A stretch of DNA of 64,000 nt from Chaetoceros tenuissimus (taxonomy: Eukaryota > Bacillariophyta > Thalassiosirophyceae > Chaetocerotales > Chaetocerotaceae): assembly GCA_021927905.1 (NCBI GenBank), contig BLLK01000062.1:1674001-1738000 (forward strand), given 5' to 3'. The number at the start of each line of letters is the position of its first letter. Positions within the stretch are counted from its first letter, which is position 1. Positions 42,679 to 52,281 of this stretch are shown piece after piece. The notes under the pieces are model-generated. The model made no database searches, was not told where the DNA came from, and saw only the letters and a program-made list of their open reading frames with translations. The translations under genes were made by a program, and so were the position numbers.

Positions 42679-43470
42679 TCAATAAGCATTAGCGGGGATG
42701 GAACTTGGTAGAATCAAGTCTCTGAAATCAAAAGCAGGAGAAGGGATCCGATTCTTTGGTCTTGAAAGCTCAAGACTTTTTTCACTAAGAAATCTTTCCA
42801 ATCTTCGTTTCCTTGCTTTTAGTTGCAAAAGTTTCGGGGTCATGGTTGCTGTTGATGTAGTACTGAAAACTGTCGACATATCGCTTTCAGTGTTGGTTGA
42901 AGCCAAACTTCTACCCGAACTTTCAAAGGATGTATTGTAAGTTACTTGTAACATTGGCCTAGAAATTGGTTTCACAACATCGTCCATTTCAAATGGATCG
43001 ATGTCTGCACCATGCACTAAAATTTCATCATCCGAATACATGATGACATTTGTCGGACTCTCACTAGAGGCCGTGATCTTGATTGGTTCAGTCAGTGATG
43101 GACTTGGACTTGTAGTACTTGGTGCAGGATCTATGATTTCATTGACATTATATTCAAGTTTCATTTGATCCAGTTCCAGAAGGTCTTCTAAAGACGACTC
43201 AAACTGGTCCCGATCACCTAGAAATTCCCTATGCTGCCTTTCTTCAGTTTCTAAATCTAATCTAGCCTCGTCCTCGTCCCAATCATCACTTGAAGAGGAC
43301 TGCAAAAAGTTGTCTGTTTCCGATGGCCAAATGTAATCTGTAATTGCATTTTCACTCGGTCTATCATAGGCAACTAGTGATATGATGGCAGGAACATGGG
43401 AATTATTCTTGGTGTCAAACCCATGTATTACCCGCAAAGCTTTCTCTTGCAGTGTTTCATCCTCTCTCAT
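42679..43470 (-). CDS. Acidic disordered protein of unknown function
   Basis: Single exon, 263 residues. The first 120 residues are acidic (DDWDEDEARLDLETEE). A Ser/Thr/Pro-rich linker follows (STTSPSPSLTEP), and a short basic helix lies near the end (LLQLKARKRRLERFL). No domain is recognised. Composition is protein-like and the start is an ATG. Confidence 0.6.
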   Translation of the reverse strand: MREDETLQEKALRVIHGFDTKNNSHVPAIISLVAYDRPSENAITDYIWPSETDNFLQSSSSDDWDEDEARLDLETEERQHREFLGDRDQFESSLEDLLELDQMKLEYNVNEIIDPAPSTTSPSPSLTEPIKITASSESPTNVIMYSDDEILVHGADIDPFEMDDVVKPISRPMLQVTYNTSFESSGRSLASTNTESDMSTVFSTTSTATMTPKLLQLKARKRRLERFLSEKSLELSRPKNRIPSPAFDFRDLILPSSIPANAY

Positions 43471-44243
43471 CTTTTCTGTTCTATTCTACAAACCTAATGG
43501 TAGAAGGATATGTTTTCTTTTAATGGAATATACCTTCTTGTTGCGACTATGTATCAACACTACAGTGTTCTCTTCATTTTATTAACATCGACAAGTTCAC
43601 AATCAGTCAAAGAGAAGCACTGGGAAAAGGAACTGCGATGCGGAAAGCTATTTTAATTGGATTCTTGCGCTACTTGGTCGTTCATAAGACTTAAATGACC
43701 CTAATTTGGGATCTTCTCTATTTGGAAGTTATTCAATCAAAATGAAAAAATTTTCAACGCACCGCCGTAGAAGGATCCAATATAAAAAATCCAACGCATT
43801 TTATCATTAATACAAATAAAGCAAATATCCGTATAATCACAGAATGTTTATCATAAGCTGACTTAACTTGATAAAGAATCAAATCTAAATTTATCTTTTA
43901 GTGCACTTTGCACGAATCACTAATGATGAATATCACTTCATCATTTACTTTCTACTTGCTACAAATTCTTTCGTTATTCCTTTGTATTGAATGAAGTCAC
44001 TTATCATGTTTGCATCCAAATTATAGTTTTTCATTTTACCTCATTTGTTTGGCTGGCATCACATGAACATATCTTCATCAACGTTCCTCATTGTAGGCCA
44101 CCAGTACATGAAAAATAGGCTGCTGTAATATCTCTTCTGAATATAATCCAAGGATACAATCTTGTGAGGTAATTCGTTTGATAATCTAGCATATTTATAG
44201 TTTACAATATTTTTAAAAGAAATTCAACCCCCAATGACCCCGA
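43471..44243. other. Intergenic, 5' of the acidic protein gene
   Basis: 773 bp between tandem minus-strand genes, A/T-rich, with no gene, repeat or named motif seen. Confidence 0.45.
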
Positions 44244-46394
44244 TTACTTGGTAGAGACACCCTGTTCAATACTTCGTAATCTTGACTTGATATCTACAAG
44301 AGAAGATGAATGATCCCTTGTTGTTTTTGTGGCTTTAAATCCGTGGCGAGCTTCTGCCTCTGCTTCTATCTGCCTTCTGCGCAACCTCAATGTATCTAAA
44401 TCTGAAGTATGGGGACTCCTTGACGCCAATCGTGACATCCCTCTAGAATGTGCAGACTCGAGACCTCGCTTTTTTGCCTTGATCTTGGCAAGGGAGGAAG
44501 ACACAGGAAAAGCTGCTTTGTCCAAAGTGATGTTGTTTTTGTCGATGCTGATATTGTTGGGTATAGCCCCTTCAATGATAGCTCGAACACGAGATTGTAA
44601 TTGGCGTATGAGCTCTCGCTCCTCAATAGTATCTTCATCATCCCTGACTGTCTTGAGGGTAACTTTTGGCTTTCGCCAAGGACGATTCTCGGTCAACTCT
44701 TCTACACCGACAGGACTCTTGTTAGATGCTCCATGAAGTGCTGAAGAGCCTCCGACAGTATCTGGTCGAAGAATTTTCTCCTCAACAGGTAAACTCGTCA
44801 CATTGGATATTTGGTTCCATTTGATTCTATCTGCATTAGAGCTTTTCTGCCTTGAACTTGGAATTGGTCCCTCATTCTCCACTTGGGATTGATGCTCATC
44901 CTCTTGTTCATTTTGGACAAAAATGATCGTTGGGATGGCTTTCGAACCTTTGCATAACCTTGGGGCGGAAATGAACTTGTCACTGAGTGTGGCAAGAATA
45001 TTGTGAACAGACAATGGGTCATCTCGCATCATGGCTGGAGTAACTTTCCATTTGGTCTCAGTATTTTCTTCCTTGCGATGAGGCTTCCTCTTCTGAAATT
45101 CTGCGATTCTTTCAGACTTTCTCAGTTGGACAAGCTCGTCGACATGGTTTGCATCTGTCACTGACTCTTGTATGTTGGCAATTTCAGGAATATTGGAAGT
45201 GTTTTCATGTGTTTTTAAATGAAATTCTTTTGATACTTCAGAGAAATTGTTCTCATCATAATTGTTGTGTTCATCGATAGCCTTGAACCTGTTAAAGCCT
45301 GCAGGGTACTTCCTCCGTTTTGCCTCATCTTTAAGAGATTCTCTCTTATTTCCGTAGTATAGAACATTTGCATTCTTTAAGCTTTGAATGTGAGATGAAG
45401 CAGTTTTCTTGCCCTTGTTGGATGCTGATATAGCTTCTCTCGTAATTTCTGGAACAAAAATTTCAGACTCCTGTTTGACAGGGGAAAGACTGTCTTTTTC
45501 TATCGGAACAAAAACCTCCGGATCCTGTTTCTCATTTGCATCATCAAAAGAGATGTCCAGATTATGTTCTTCACCTTCTTCGATACGAGTTGGTACATCC
45601 GAATGATCGAAACGAACAGCTTTCCTATTGCTGATGGGAGATATTCCAACTACAGAGAAGCTGGCAACAGTACTTTCTCCATCCGGTAAAACTTCATCAA
45701 TAGATATCTGAGCATCATAGTACTCCATCTTTTCGTACAGAGCCTGACTTGGTGGTAAACCTTCGTCACTCCTCGGATAATCTAACTCATTTAAACCATT
45801 CAGGATTTTCTTTGCATCGTACCGTTTTGCAATAAATTCATTGTGGGGATTCTTCTTTTTCATTCTCCTCTCTGATATCTTATTCTTGATATCAAGAAGC
45901 TTCTTTTCAGCTTTATTTTTTTCGTGTACAAACTCTCCAGCCCCAAGAGCTACAGAAGTTGTAACAGCCGAGTCAGCACTTTCGTACCGGAAGAACACTG
46001 GTTCGGGAGGCTCATGAAGAGGGGACGCCAAATCATCTAGACTGGTGATACCTAGATCAAAAGAAACAGCTGGATCAAAGTCGAACCGTATCATCTCCTC
46101 CGAAGGCTGTTTCGTAATAAGTGTTTCAGCCCTGGAGGTTTCCACTGTATCGATAGTTATAGCGTCTGGATCATCCCGAAAAATAAAGTTGGCACCAACA
46201 TCCCATGATCCAATCTCCGAATCTCCAATCTTCCTCCTAAACTCATCACTAATATCACTAGATTTATAGTGTTTGGGGGAATAGTCAACTTGGAAAGGTT
46301 TACTTGTATTAGGGGAAGGCTTGCTATTGAGACGTGCTTCTTCGTGAGGCTTCCGCCGCGGTCGTGGAGCAAAAATTGTAGCAAATCGGCCCAT
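44244..46394 (-). CDS. Large charged, mostly disordered protein of unknown function
   Basis: Single exon, 716 residues. It is rich in Lys, Glu, Asp and Ser with several short basic clusters (RKAVRFDHSD, RKSERIAEFQKRKPHRK). A C-terminal helical region, LRLRRRQIEAEAEARHGF then VDIKSRLRSIEQ, could form a coiled coil. No enzyme motif is seen. The ATG at 46394 starts MGRFATIFAPRPRRK. The whole frame is uninterrupted, which at this length is good evidence for a gene. Confidence 0.75.
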   Translation of the reverse strand: MGRFATIFAPRPRRKPHEEARLNSKPSPNTSKPFQVDYSPKHYKSSDISDEFRRKIGDSEIGSWDVGANFIFRDDPDAITIDTVETSRAETLITKQPSEEMIRFDFDPAVSFDLGITSLDDLASPLHEPPEPVFFRYESADSAVTTSVALGAGEFVHEKNKAEKKLLDIKNKISERRMKKKNPHNEFIAKRYDAKKILNGLNELDYPRSDEGLPPSQALYEKMEYYDAQISIDEVLPDGESTVASFSVVGISPISNRKAVRFDHSDVPTRIEEGEEHNLDISFDDANEKQDPEVFVPIEKDSLSPVKQESEIFVPEITREAISASNKGKKTASSHIQSLKNANVLYYGNKRESLKDEAKRRKYPAGFNRFKAIDEHNNYDENNFSEVSKEFHLKTHENTSNIPEIANIQESVTDANHVDELVQLRKSERIAEFQKRKPHRKEENTETKWKVTPAMMRDDPLSVHNILATLSDKFISAPRLCKGSKAIPTIIFVQNEQEDEHQSQVENEGPIPSSRQKSSNADRIKWNQISNVTSLPVEEKILRPDTVGGSSALHGASNKSPVGVEELTENRPWRKPKVTLKTVRDDEDTIEERELIRQLQSRVRAIIEGAIPNNISIDKNNITLDKAAFPVSSSLAKIKAKKRGLESAHSRGMSRLASRSPHTSDLDTLRLRRRQIEAEAEARHGFKATKTTRDHSSSLVDIKSRLRSIEQGVSTK

Positions 46395-47357
46395 TCTGCT
46401 ATCAACTTTTCGTCACCGCCGGATTAGTTATTTAAAGAGGCCTTATTGTATGTGTGTGTGATAGTGTTTGTCCATGAATTTTGATTGAATGTATCTCTTA
46501 TTCTTCTCAACTATTCTATCGTGTTGTTATTTATGTTCTATCGTATTCGAGAGTAGTGCACCTCTTTTGAGGCACTTGTCGAGGGAAGGCTAAAAGGCTT
46601 TTTATATTTATCTTACTATGCCTTGGCAGAACAATTGCCCTTTTGTCGTATAAAGGCTGTCAACATTTGAATGAAGCTAAACTGATAAAACCATTCCACG
46701 AATAAAGTGAAAAGAACAAAGCCTTTCCGTTGCACGATCAAATCAGGAAAGCTCTGGAAGTTTTGGAGTTTTCTGCATTGATAGCGACGCAAATCCTTCG
46801 TGCAAATTTTAATTGTGAATGAATAAATAAAAATTGATGATTTTCCACTGTAGTGTATTTGCTCTCTCGTTTTCTTTTTTTCTTCACTTTTTCAAATTTC
46901 ATGTGGAGAAAAAGGTGGTCACGACGTCACGACCAACGAAATAGATGATTCGATGATTCTTTTATCCTTTGACGTCACACAACCATTGAAAGAAAATCTG
47001 AAATATGAAAGAAAAACTGCGTAAAACATATACATGTAGTAGTAAAGAGATGTGTCTTTAATGTGAAAAATTATTTAAATGTAATCTATGTAGTATGTTA
47101 GCCAAAATTGTCATTCTTTTGTTCCCAGTATTAAACCTGCTGTAGCTGGAACAAAAAATGTACATTTATTATGTGCAATGTTTTCAATTGTGCAATAGCA
47201 TATTGCCCAAATACGTAGTATTTTTGTGTGTTTTTTATGATGTGAAGATTGACTCAGTAATTCTTCTAAAGACATTACTGAATTTCATGAGGTATATATA
47301 ATATATTTCGTGCAGAGTTGCTTTCTCGTTGCAACTGAAACGAAGAGCTGATGTTGT
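46395..47357. promoter_or_regulatory. Long intergenic region with TGACGTCA boxes
   Basis: 963 bp upstream of the 716-residue gene and downstream of a cyclin. It holds ACGTCA at 46924-46929 (in cacgacgtcacgac) and the full palindrome TGACGTCA at 46970-46977, about 530-580 bp from the gene start. The rest is A/T-rich with no gene. Confidence 0.5.
46924..46977. promoter_or_regulatory. Pair of CRE-type boxes, 46 bp apart
   Basis: The first box, acgtca at 46924-46929, is TGACGT on the minus strand; the second, tgacgtca at 46970-46977, reads the same on both strands. TGACGT is a core site for bZIP factors including diatom aureochromes. Which gene they serve is not certain. Confidence 0.45.
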
Positions 47358-48353
47358 TTAGAAAGCGGAATCAGGACACATACTTGCATCTGAGATCACG
47401 TTTTTCATTCCACTCATGATACAAATAGGTGACATTCTCTGTTCATCAGAGAAAGTGCTATTCGAACGAAGATGAAGGTTAATACCGTTGTTCTCAAGTA
47501 ATACCCGTAGTCTCTCCATATTTTTGTAAATCTCGCTGGAGTTGCTGTCAACCCCAGTAGCTTGCTCAAGCAAAGTGACGAATGCGTCATAATCTATTTG
47601 GCTCAATTGATCACAAGAGCCGACAGCATTCAACACTGCAGCAATGGCAGTCGAAGAAGGTTTCTCAGAGCAGAAGAAATAATCTCCAACTGCAAGGTCT
47701 AGTTGAAATATGCAGAGGTCAACTAGATTATATTGCGATAAAACAGATGGGACTCCTCCTTTTCCAGTGAGCTTAACCAAGTAGCGAAGGAAAGCATGAG
47801 GAGAAGGACCATTTACTCGCCATTTCAAAGCTTGAAGAATTGATGACTCCATAGCAAGGATGTCTTTAGCGGCGTAGCTGCCTCGGCTGAGCTCAGCAAA
47901 TACAGATGCATTAACAACAGACTTTTCATTCATTTTGATAGACAAGAAAAGTGCAGCCATGGACGCAAGTTGGTACTTTTGTCTACATAGTAGCACCTCT
48001 TTCGCTTCACAACATGAAGACGAAAGAAATCTGTCGAGAAGAGTGATTGCCAAACTGACAGTTTCGCGATTGAGTTTCGCAAAGTCAACGACTTGGAAAC
48101 ACCACTCTACCATCCTTACTCGGCACTCCACATCGATTGGATCTAAATCTACTCCGTTCTCAAGTGAATTCATTCCAGCTATCGCTTCAGCGTATGAGAG
48201 ATAGTCAGAAAAATTGTACTCTGGAAGGTTTTGCTGCTTGTCCATGACCTTATATTGCGCTGAAGCTTCACAAAGATCCATCAGATTGAAATGTTGAGGT
48301 TTAGAACTTTTAGGCATGTTGCAGCCACTTGTTACACTATTTGATCTATTCAT
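47358..48353 (-). CDS. Diatom-specific cyclin (dsCYC type)
   Basis: 331 residues from the first in-frame ATG (48353). The frame stays open for about 100 bp upstream without an ATG, so an upstream exon is possible. The cyclin box starts near CRVRMVEWCFQVVDF, continues TVSLAITLLDRFLSS and KYQLASMAALFLSIKMNE, and then SRGSYAAKDILAMESSILQALKWRV, the landmark pattern of a cyclin N domain followed by a second domain. The style, with V.WCF at the start and LSRGSY, is shared with its neighbour at 49414-50373 and matches the dsCYC group, expanded in diatoms. TGACGT boxes lie upstream. Confidence 0.88.
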   Translation of the reverse strand: MNRSNSVTSGCNMPKSSKPQHFNLMDLCEASAQYKVMDKQQNLPEYNFSDYLSYAEAIAGMNSLENGVDLDPIDVECRVRMVEWCFQVVDFAKLNRETVSLAITLLDRFLSSSCCEAKEVLLCRQKYQLASMAALFLSIKMNEKSVVNASVFAELSRGSYAAKDILAMESSILQALKWRVNGPSPHAFLRYLVKLTGKGGVPSVLSQYNLVDLCIFQLDLAVGDYFFCSEKPSSTAIAAVLNAVGSCDQLSQIDYDAFVTLLEQATGVDSNSSEIYKNMERLRVLLENNGINLHLRSNSTFSDEQRMSPICIMSGMKNVISDASMCPDSAF

Positions 48354-49413
48354 ATTTGGTAAATATGAGCCCAAGATGGGTATTACTTGTTTGTTGTTCA
48401 GTTGTGGCTCAGCAGATGAAGCAACACTGCAGGGATCGGAGTGATCCAAACTTCTCAGGTGACATAGGAAGATTTCTTTTTCCTATTAAATTTGTGTCTG
48501 ATGTCCTGTCCGGCATGAGTCCACATGTCTATGAGGCCATTTAGTGATTTCCGATGCTTTTGATAGTCATAGTGGGAATGGGTACTTTACAACTGCTCTT
48601 GACGCACTGAATTAGGTATAAACCATTTCGAACATGAGGTTATTATCCTCAAAAATTAAAACTCCATTGTACGAAGCACAAACTTCACTGACGTGGTAAT
48701 TCATGACATGCAGGGACCTCGCATCATTGAATTACGCACTACGTAAGTATGCACAAACTTCTTGCAAAACGAAGGGAAGGAAAATTGGATTCATTGAGAT
48801 GCAGTTCAAATGCGTGGAACATAGAGCTGACGTCAGTTTGATCTCAGATAAAAATTTCAATTCATGTACGTACGTACTTTTAGTAAACACAGGTAGTCTA
48901 GAAGGGCTTCTTGGTTTTTTTAACAAAATTTTTAGTGGTCAGGGTTATTCGAATCTTCTTCTAAAAAGATTGAGATAAAAGGGGGGGGGGAAACAAAAAA
49001 TAGGGATGTCTCTGAGATCGTCATTGTCTTGATTATACAAATTATTGTTATAATACTTACGTTGTTGTATGCACTATTCTTTATTAGACTGTTTCAATAA
49101 GAAAAATATACAGTCATCCGTTGGTACGAACACACATCATGTCATCTGTCGTAGATAAAATGGCATCTCTAAGGTTAGTCAATATTTGAAAAAAGTTGAT
49201 CATAGGTACGTATTATCTTTTATGACTATATATCATGGTTAGAATATTTTTTGTGTATGAAATGTAACATTTTTAAATATTTAGGTGATATAGAAAGTCT
49301 TTCTAGAAAATTTGATTCCGAGACATAGCTTTGGATTAAAATAATGTAAACATGTATTTATGAATCTATTGTGAAATATACAAACATCTAGATAGTTGAC
49401 TCATTTACTTTTC
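48354..49413. promoter_or_regulatory. Intergenic between the two cyclins, with TGACGT boxes
   Basis: 1060 bp that should hold the promoter of the 331-residue cyclin. TGACGT occurs at 48689-48694 and the palindrome TGACGTCA at 48828-48835. A tacgtacgtac stretch lies near 48867 and a run of ten G at 48981-48990. An open frame at 48703-48978 begins with ATG but shows no protein-like pattern. No other gene seen. Confidence 0.6.
48689..48835. promoter_or_regulatory. Candidate aureochrome/bZIP boxes upstream of a dsCYC gene
   Basis: The two boxes, TGACGT (48689-48694) and TGACGTCA (48828-48835), lie 336 and 475 bp before the chosen cyclin ATG. In Phaeodactylum, aureochrome 1a induces dsCYC2 in light through TGACGT-type sites. 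Similar control here is inferred only from the motif and position. Confidence 0.5.
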
Positions 49414-50373
49414 TCAGATTGAGACACACGCTGTGGGAGAGACTTTGGCATTCCGAAATTCCCCATCATGATCAATAGAATTTTGATCATTACACTTGTT
49501 TGAAATAGTTGTGCCTGTGACGGAAGGTGGAGAAGCTCTTCGAAGAATAGCTGGTATCTTGGTGTTGTGCAATCGCTCCATTCCAAGCGAAATGTGCTGT
49601 ACAGCTGGAAGGTCTGCGTTTGGTTCTGATGTCATTCGTTGCAAGTGTTGAATCATTTTGACACCATCATTATATGCACCATGGGCTGTGAAGATAGAGT
49701 TGAGACTATTACTCAAAGCAGCAACTGCAACTTTTGATGGCTCATGAATCACCATTGTGTAATCAAACATGGCTAATTCAATCTGATATCTGGCATGGTC
49801 CAAAAATGTATCTTTTTGGACGTGCAAATTACATTCGTGGAGAGGCAGAAGCTGGAGGTAGTATTCTAAAAATTGAAATGGTGTAGGATCATTCAAATGC
49901 CAGTTTAAGGCAAATAATATTTCCAATTCCATTTGCTTGAAATCATCTGCGGTGTAAGATCCTCTGCTCAGTTCAACCAACAGATTTGCATCGATAATTT
50001 TCGGCTCAAAAACTTTAATGGCAGTGTATAGGCAGGTCATGGCAGCGAGTTGATAATTTTTCCGACTAAACAATAATCCATTGGAGAACTCGTTATTCAA
50101 ACTAAGGACTCTATCAAGGTAAGACATAGCAATACCCACAGTCTCCCTAGAGAAGTTAATGAAATCAACTACACTATAACACCATTCCAACATCTTATAT
50201 CTGCACCAGTGATCAACAGTAGAGGGGTCATCATCAAATGGAACAGATGCGAAGTAGTCACGTCTGCTATATTTAGGTTCTTGTTCTAACCTTTCCATAG
50301 CCTCGACCTGATTCTTTATTGTCTCTAATTCCGCTTCTATTGAATGCATAGCTTTATTGTGTTGTTGAATCAT
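49414..50373 (-). CDS. Second diatom-specific cyclin (dsCYC type)
   Basis: 319 residues from the ATG at 50373 (MIQQHNKAM). It has the same layout as the neighbouring cyclin: YKMLEWCYSVVDFINFSRETVGIAMSYLDRVLS, KNYQLAAMTCLYTAIKVFE, then LSRGSYTADDFKQMELEILFALNW. The two genes are tandem on the minus strand about 1.06 kb apart and probably arose by duplication; they have diverged widely outside these blocks. It differs in lacking nearby TGACGT boxes and in having a minisatellite upstream. Confidence 0.87.
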   Translation of the reverse strand: MIQQHNKAMHSIEAELETIKNQVEAMERLEQEPKYSRRDYFASVPFDDDPSTVDHWCRYKMLEWCYSVVDFINFSRETVGIAMSYLDRVLSLNNEFSNGLLFSRKNYQLAAMTCLYTAIKVFEPKIIDANLLVELSRGSYTADDFKQMELEILFALNWHLNDPTPFQFLEYYLQLLPLHECNLHVQKDTFLDHARYQIELAMFDYTMVIHEPSKVAVAALSNSLNSIFTAHGAYNDGVKMIQHLQRMTSEPNADLPAVQHISLGMERLHNTKIPAILRRASPPSVTGTTISNKCNDQNSIDHDGEFRNAKVSPTACVSI

Positions 50374-51024
50374 CACTGATGTATACAAAGAAAGTTTTGT
50401 GACTGCCTTTGGGGATCGTTTTTAATAAGAAGCTTGGGATGGTGTAGTAGTGGTGAAAAGCAGATTATGCGGAACAGAGGCAAAAAAGAAGCCTCATCTT
50501 GCGAAGCCTTCAGAATAAAAGGCCTTGCCTTCGCTCAAATTCCGTCCAAAATGGATCATTTTGGCATATTTTTAGCTTATCCGCTGACACAGGCGGAAAT
50601 TCTCTTATTTCTCTACCATCCCTGGACTGCAAAGAGGCTCATTTTATCATTTTATCACAACATTTCCTCTTTGGGGTTGATGGAGTGTTATCAAGCAAAG
50701 AGGCTCATTTTATCATTTTATCACAACATTTCCTCTTAGGGGTTGATGGAGTGTTATCAAGCAAAGAGGCTCATTTTATCATTTTATCACAACATTTCCT
50801 CTTAGGGGTTGATGGAGTGGTATAAAGTCTGTTTTTATTCATTAACTTTTTCCTATTTGAACCTTAAAGGAGCCTAGCTTCTTCTTGCAGTACTCTTGCT
50901 ATGTCGATTTTGTATGTCTAAAGTTGTACATGGGTCAATCCGTTCATATATATATATATTTGTACAAGCTTTCAATGAATCGATCAAATATTTATAATTT
51001 TAAACTTCTGAACCCTTATACAAA
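50374..51024. promoter_or_regulatory. Promoter region of the second cyclin, with a minisatellite
   Basis: 651 bp between the cyclin start and the glycosyltransferase stop. It contains the 66-bp minisatellite at 50629-50826, and an AT dinucleotide run near 50948. Two long plus-strand frames through the minisatellite are judged non-genic. Confidence 0.55.
50629..50826 (+). repeat. 66-bp minisatellite, three tandem copies
   Basis: Copies start at 50629, 50695 and 50761, each beginning gcaaagaggctcattttatc and containing ggttgatggagtg. Spacing is exactly 66 bp. The copies are almost identical; the third decays at its last few bases. Each unit also holds an internal doublet attttatc. The array lies 256-453 bp upstream of a cyclin ATG. 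Confidence 0.93.
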
Positions 51025-51951
51025 TTACTTTTTCTCTGTTAACTTTTGCTTTTCCCTTTCAGCGATGAGCATTGGCCATTTGCATTCACTTCTAAACTTT
51101 TGCATAAGCTTCTTCGTGACTGCAGCCCTGAAGAAAGAGTCTTGAATATCTTCTTCTTCTAAGCCAGAGATTGGAAGTAGTCCACTCTGAAATAAGTCAT
51201 CCATACTACTATGAGAAAAGTGAAGCACCAGAGTATCCAAAAATTTTGAGCAATCAAATACACCATCCTCCTTCATGATGGCATTTGGTTGCATAACCTT
51301 ACCATTTTCTTCTTTTTGTAAATTGACAATGATATCTGTCTGTCCTTCTATTTCTGTTAGATCTTTGAGCATAAACATATCAGATGGCCACTCTTCTTTT
51401 GTTTTTGATAATTGATCCATCATTAATAAAGCTATGAATGTCCACTCTTCCGCTGATGCAGAAATCAAAGATGGAATAAATTGCTCAAACGATGTAAATT
51501 TTCCTTCATTTGGCAAAGCATGTGCCTTCTCTAGAGGAAAATAAGCAGGCATTGCATCGTAATCTGAGTGCCATCCACCCCCTGTGGCTGCCATTGCGAG
51601 GTAGCGGTAAAAGCAGTAACGATTGTAGATATGAGCCGGTTCATCTCCTGGAAACGCTTTCTCCACTACTCCCTTCATTATTTCATAATAAGGATGCCTC
51701 TTTGCATCCTCGAGTGTGATAATTTTAGGCTCAAATCCTATCCTCGCCCATTCTTCTCTCCACAACGATAAGATCGGATCATCTAGAGGAGCACCTTCTT
51801 CTTCATTATCTAGTTTCTGATAGAATGTCTTGATGACTGGTCTACCTGTGCTCAAGGCTCTACGCACCATATCATCACCATTACTGAATAATAGAAACAG
51901 TGGAAGTAGCAGAAATACACCAAGTAACGATTTTAAGTCCTTATTCCTCAT
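51025..51951 (-). CDS. Golgi-type glycosyltransferase with DXD-like motif (Gly_transf_sug family)
   Basis: Single exon, 308 residues. The N-terminus KDLKSLLGVFLLLPLFLLFS is a signal anchor, giving a type II Golgi layout. The catalytic part has RYCFYRYLAMAATGGGWHSDYDAMP, in which SDYD supplies the DXD nucleotide-sugar and metal site of Och1/capsule-type sugar transferases. The C-terminal part is charged and ends KLTEKK. Substrate unknown; protein or wall polysaccharide glycosylation are options. Confidence 0.77.
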   Translation of the reverse strand: MRNKDLKSLLGVFLLLPLFLLFSNGDDMVRRALSTGRPVIKTFYQKLDNEEEGAPLDDPILSLWREEWARIGFEPKIITLEDAKRHPYYEIMKGVVEKAFPGDEPAHIYNRYCFYRYLAMAATGGGWHSDYDAMPAYFPLEKAHALPNEGKFTSFEQFIPSLISASAEEWTFIALLMMDQLSKTKEEWPSDMFMLKDLTEIEGQTDIIVNLQKEENGKVMQPNAIMKEDGVFDCSKFLDTLVLHFSHSSMDDLFQSGLLPISGLEEEDIQDSFFRAAVTKKLMQKFRSECKWPMLIAEREKQKLTEKK

Positions 51952-52281
51952 CTTTAAATCACAAAACGTATGAATTGAATGGATTCACTGCGATGGAAAC
52001 TACTAGTAGCTACCCGTACTACTGTAATTACAAATAGAAATGATTAAGTTATCGGAGTTACACCGTGTTCGTGACTTCATTTAAAACAGGAAAATGACCC
52101 TAAAAAGAGTTGAGTCTTACTACGACAATTATGGAATTTTCAATTCTAAAAGTCAAGACAGAAGAAAAATCACAGAAAAGATTAGATTTAAAACTGTTTT
52201 ATTTATTGAGATCTAAATATGTATTATTTTTATTCATCGTCTCCCATGCACCTCGCCATATTTGTGCAATATATTTCATTT
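51952..52281. other. Intergenic, 5' of the glycosyltransferase gene
   Basis: 330 bp between tandem minus-strand genes. Nothing recognised. Confidence 0.45.

Noticed and set aside
48354-48449. Upstream extension of the first cyclin
   Set aside because: The open frame has no ATG there; I kept the first ATG but an upstream exon remains possible.
48940-48965. T-loop-like ggttattcgaatc string
   Set aside because: No matching tRNA cloverleaf arms around it.
48703-48978. 91-codon plus-strand open frame with ATG between the two cyclins
   Set aside because: No domain, no compositional pattern, and it lies over the likely cyclin promoter boxes.
48981-48990. Run of ten G
   Set aside because: A simple homopolymer with no partner structure; may vary or be a sequencing artefact.
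50434-50825. Two overlapping plus-strand frames through the minisatellite
   Set aside because: They are open only because the repeat unit is 66 bp and happens to lack stops; one starts at an ATG-less position or inside unrelated sequence, and no protein-like features are seen outside the repeat.
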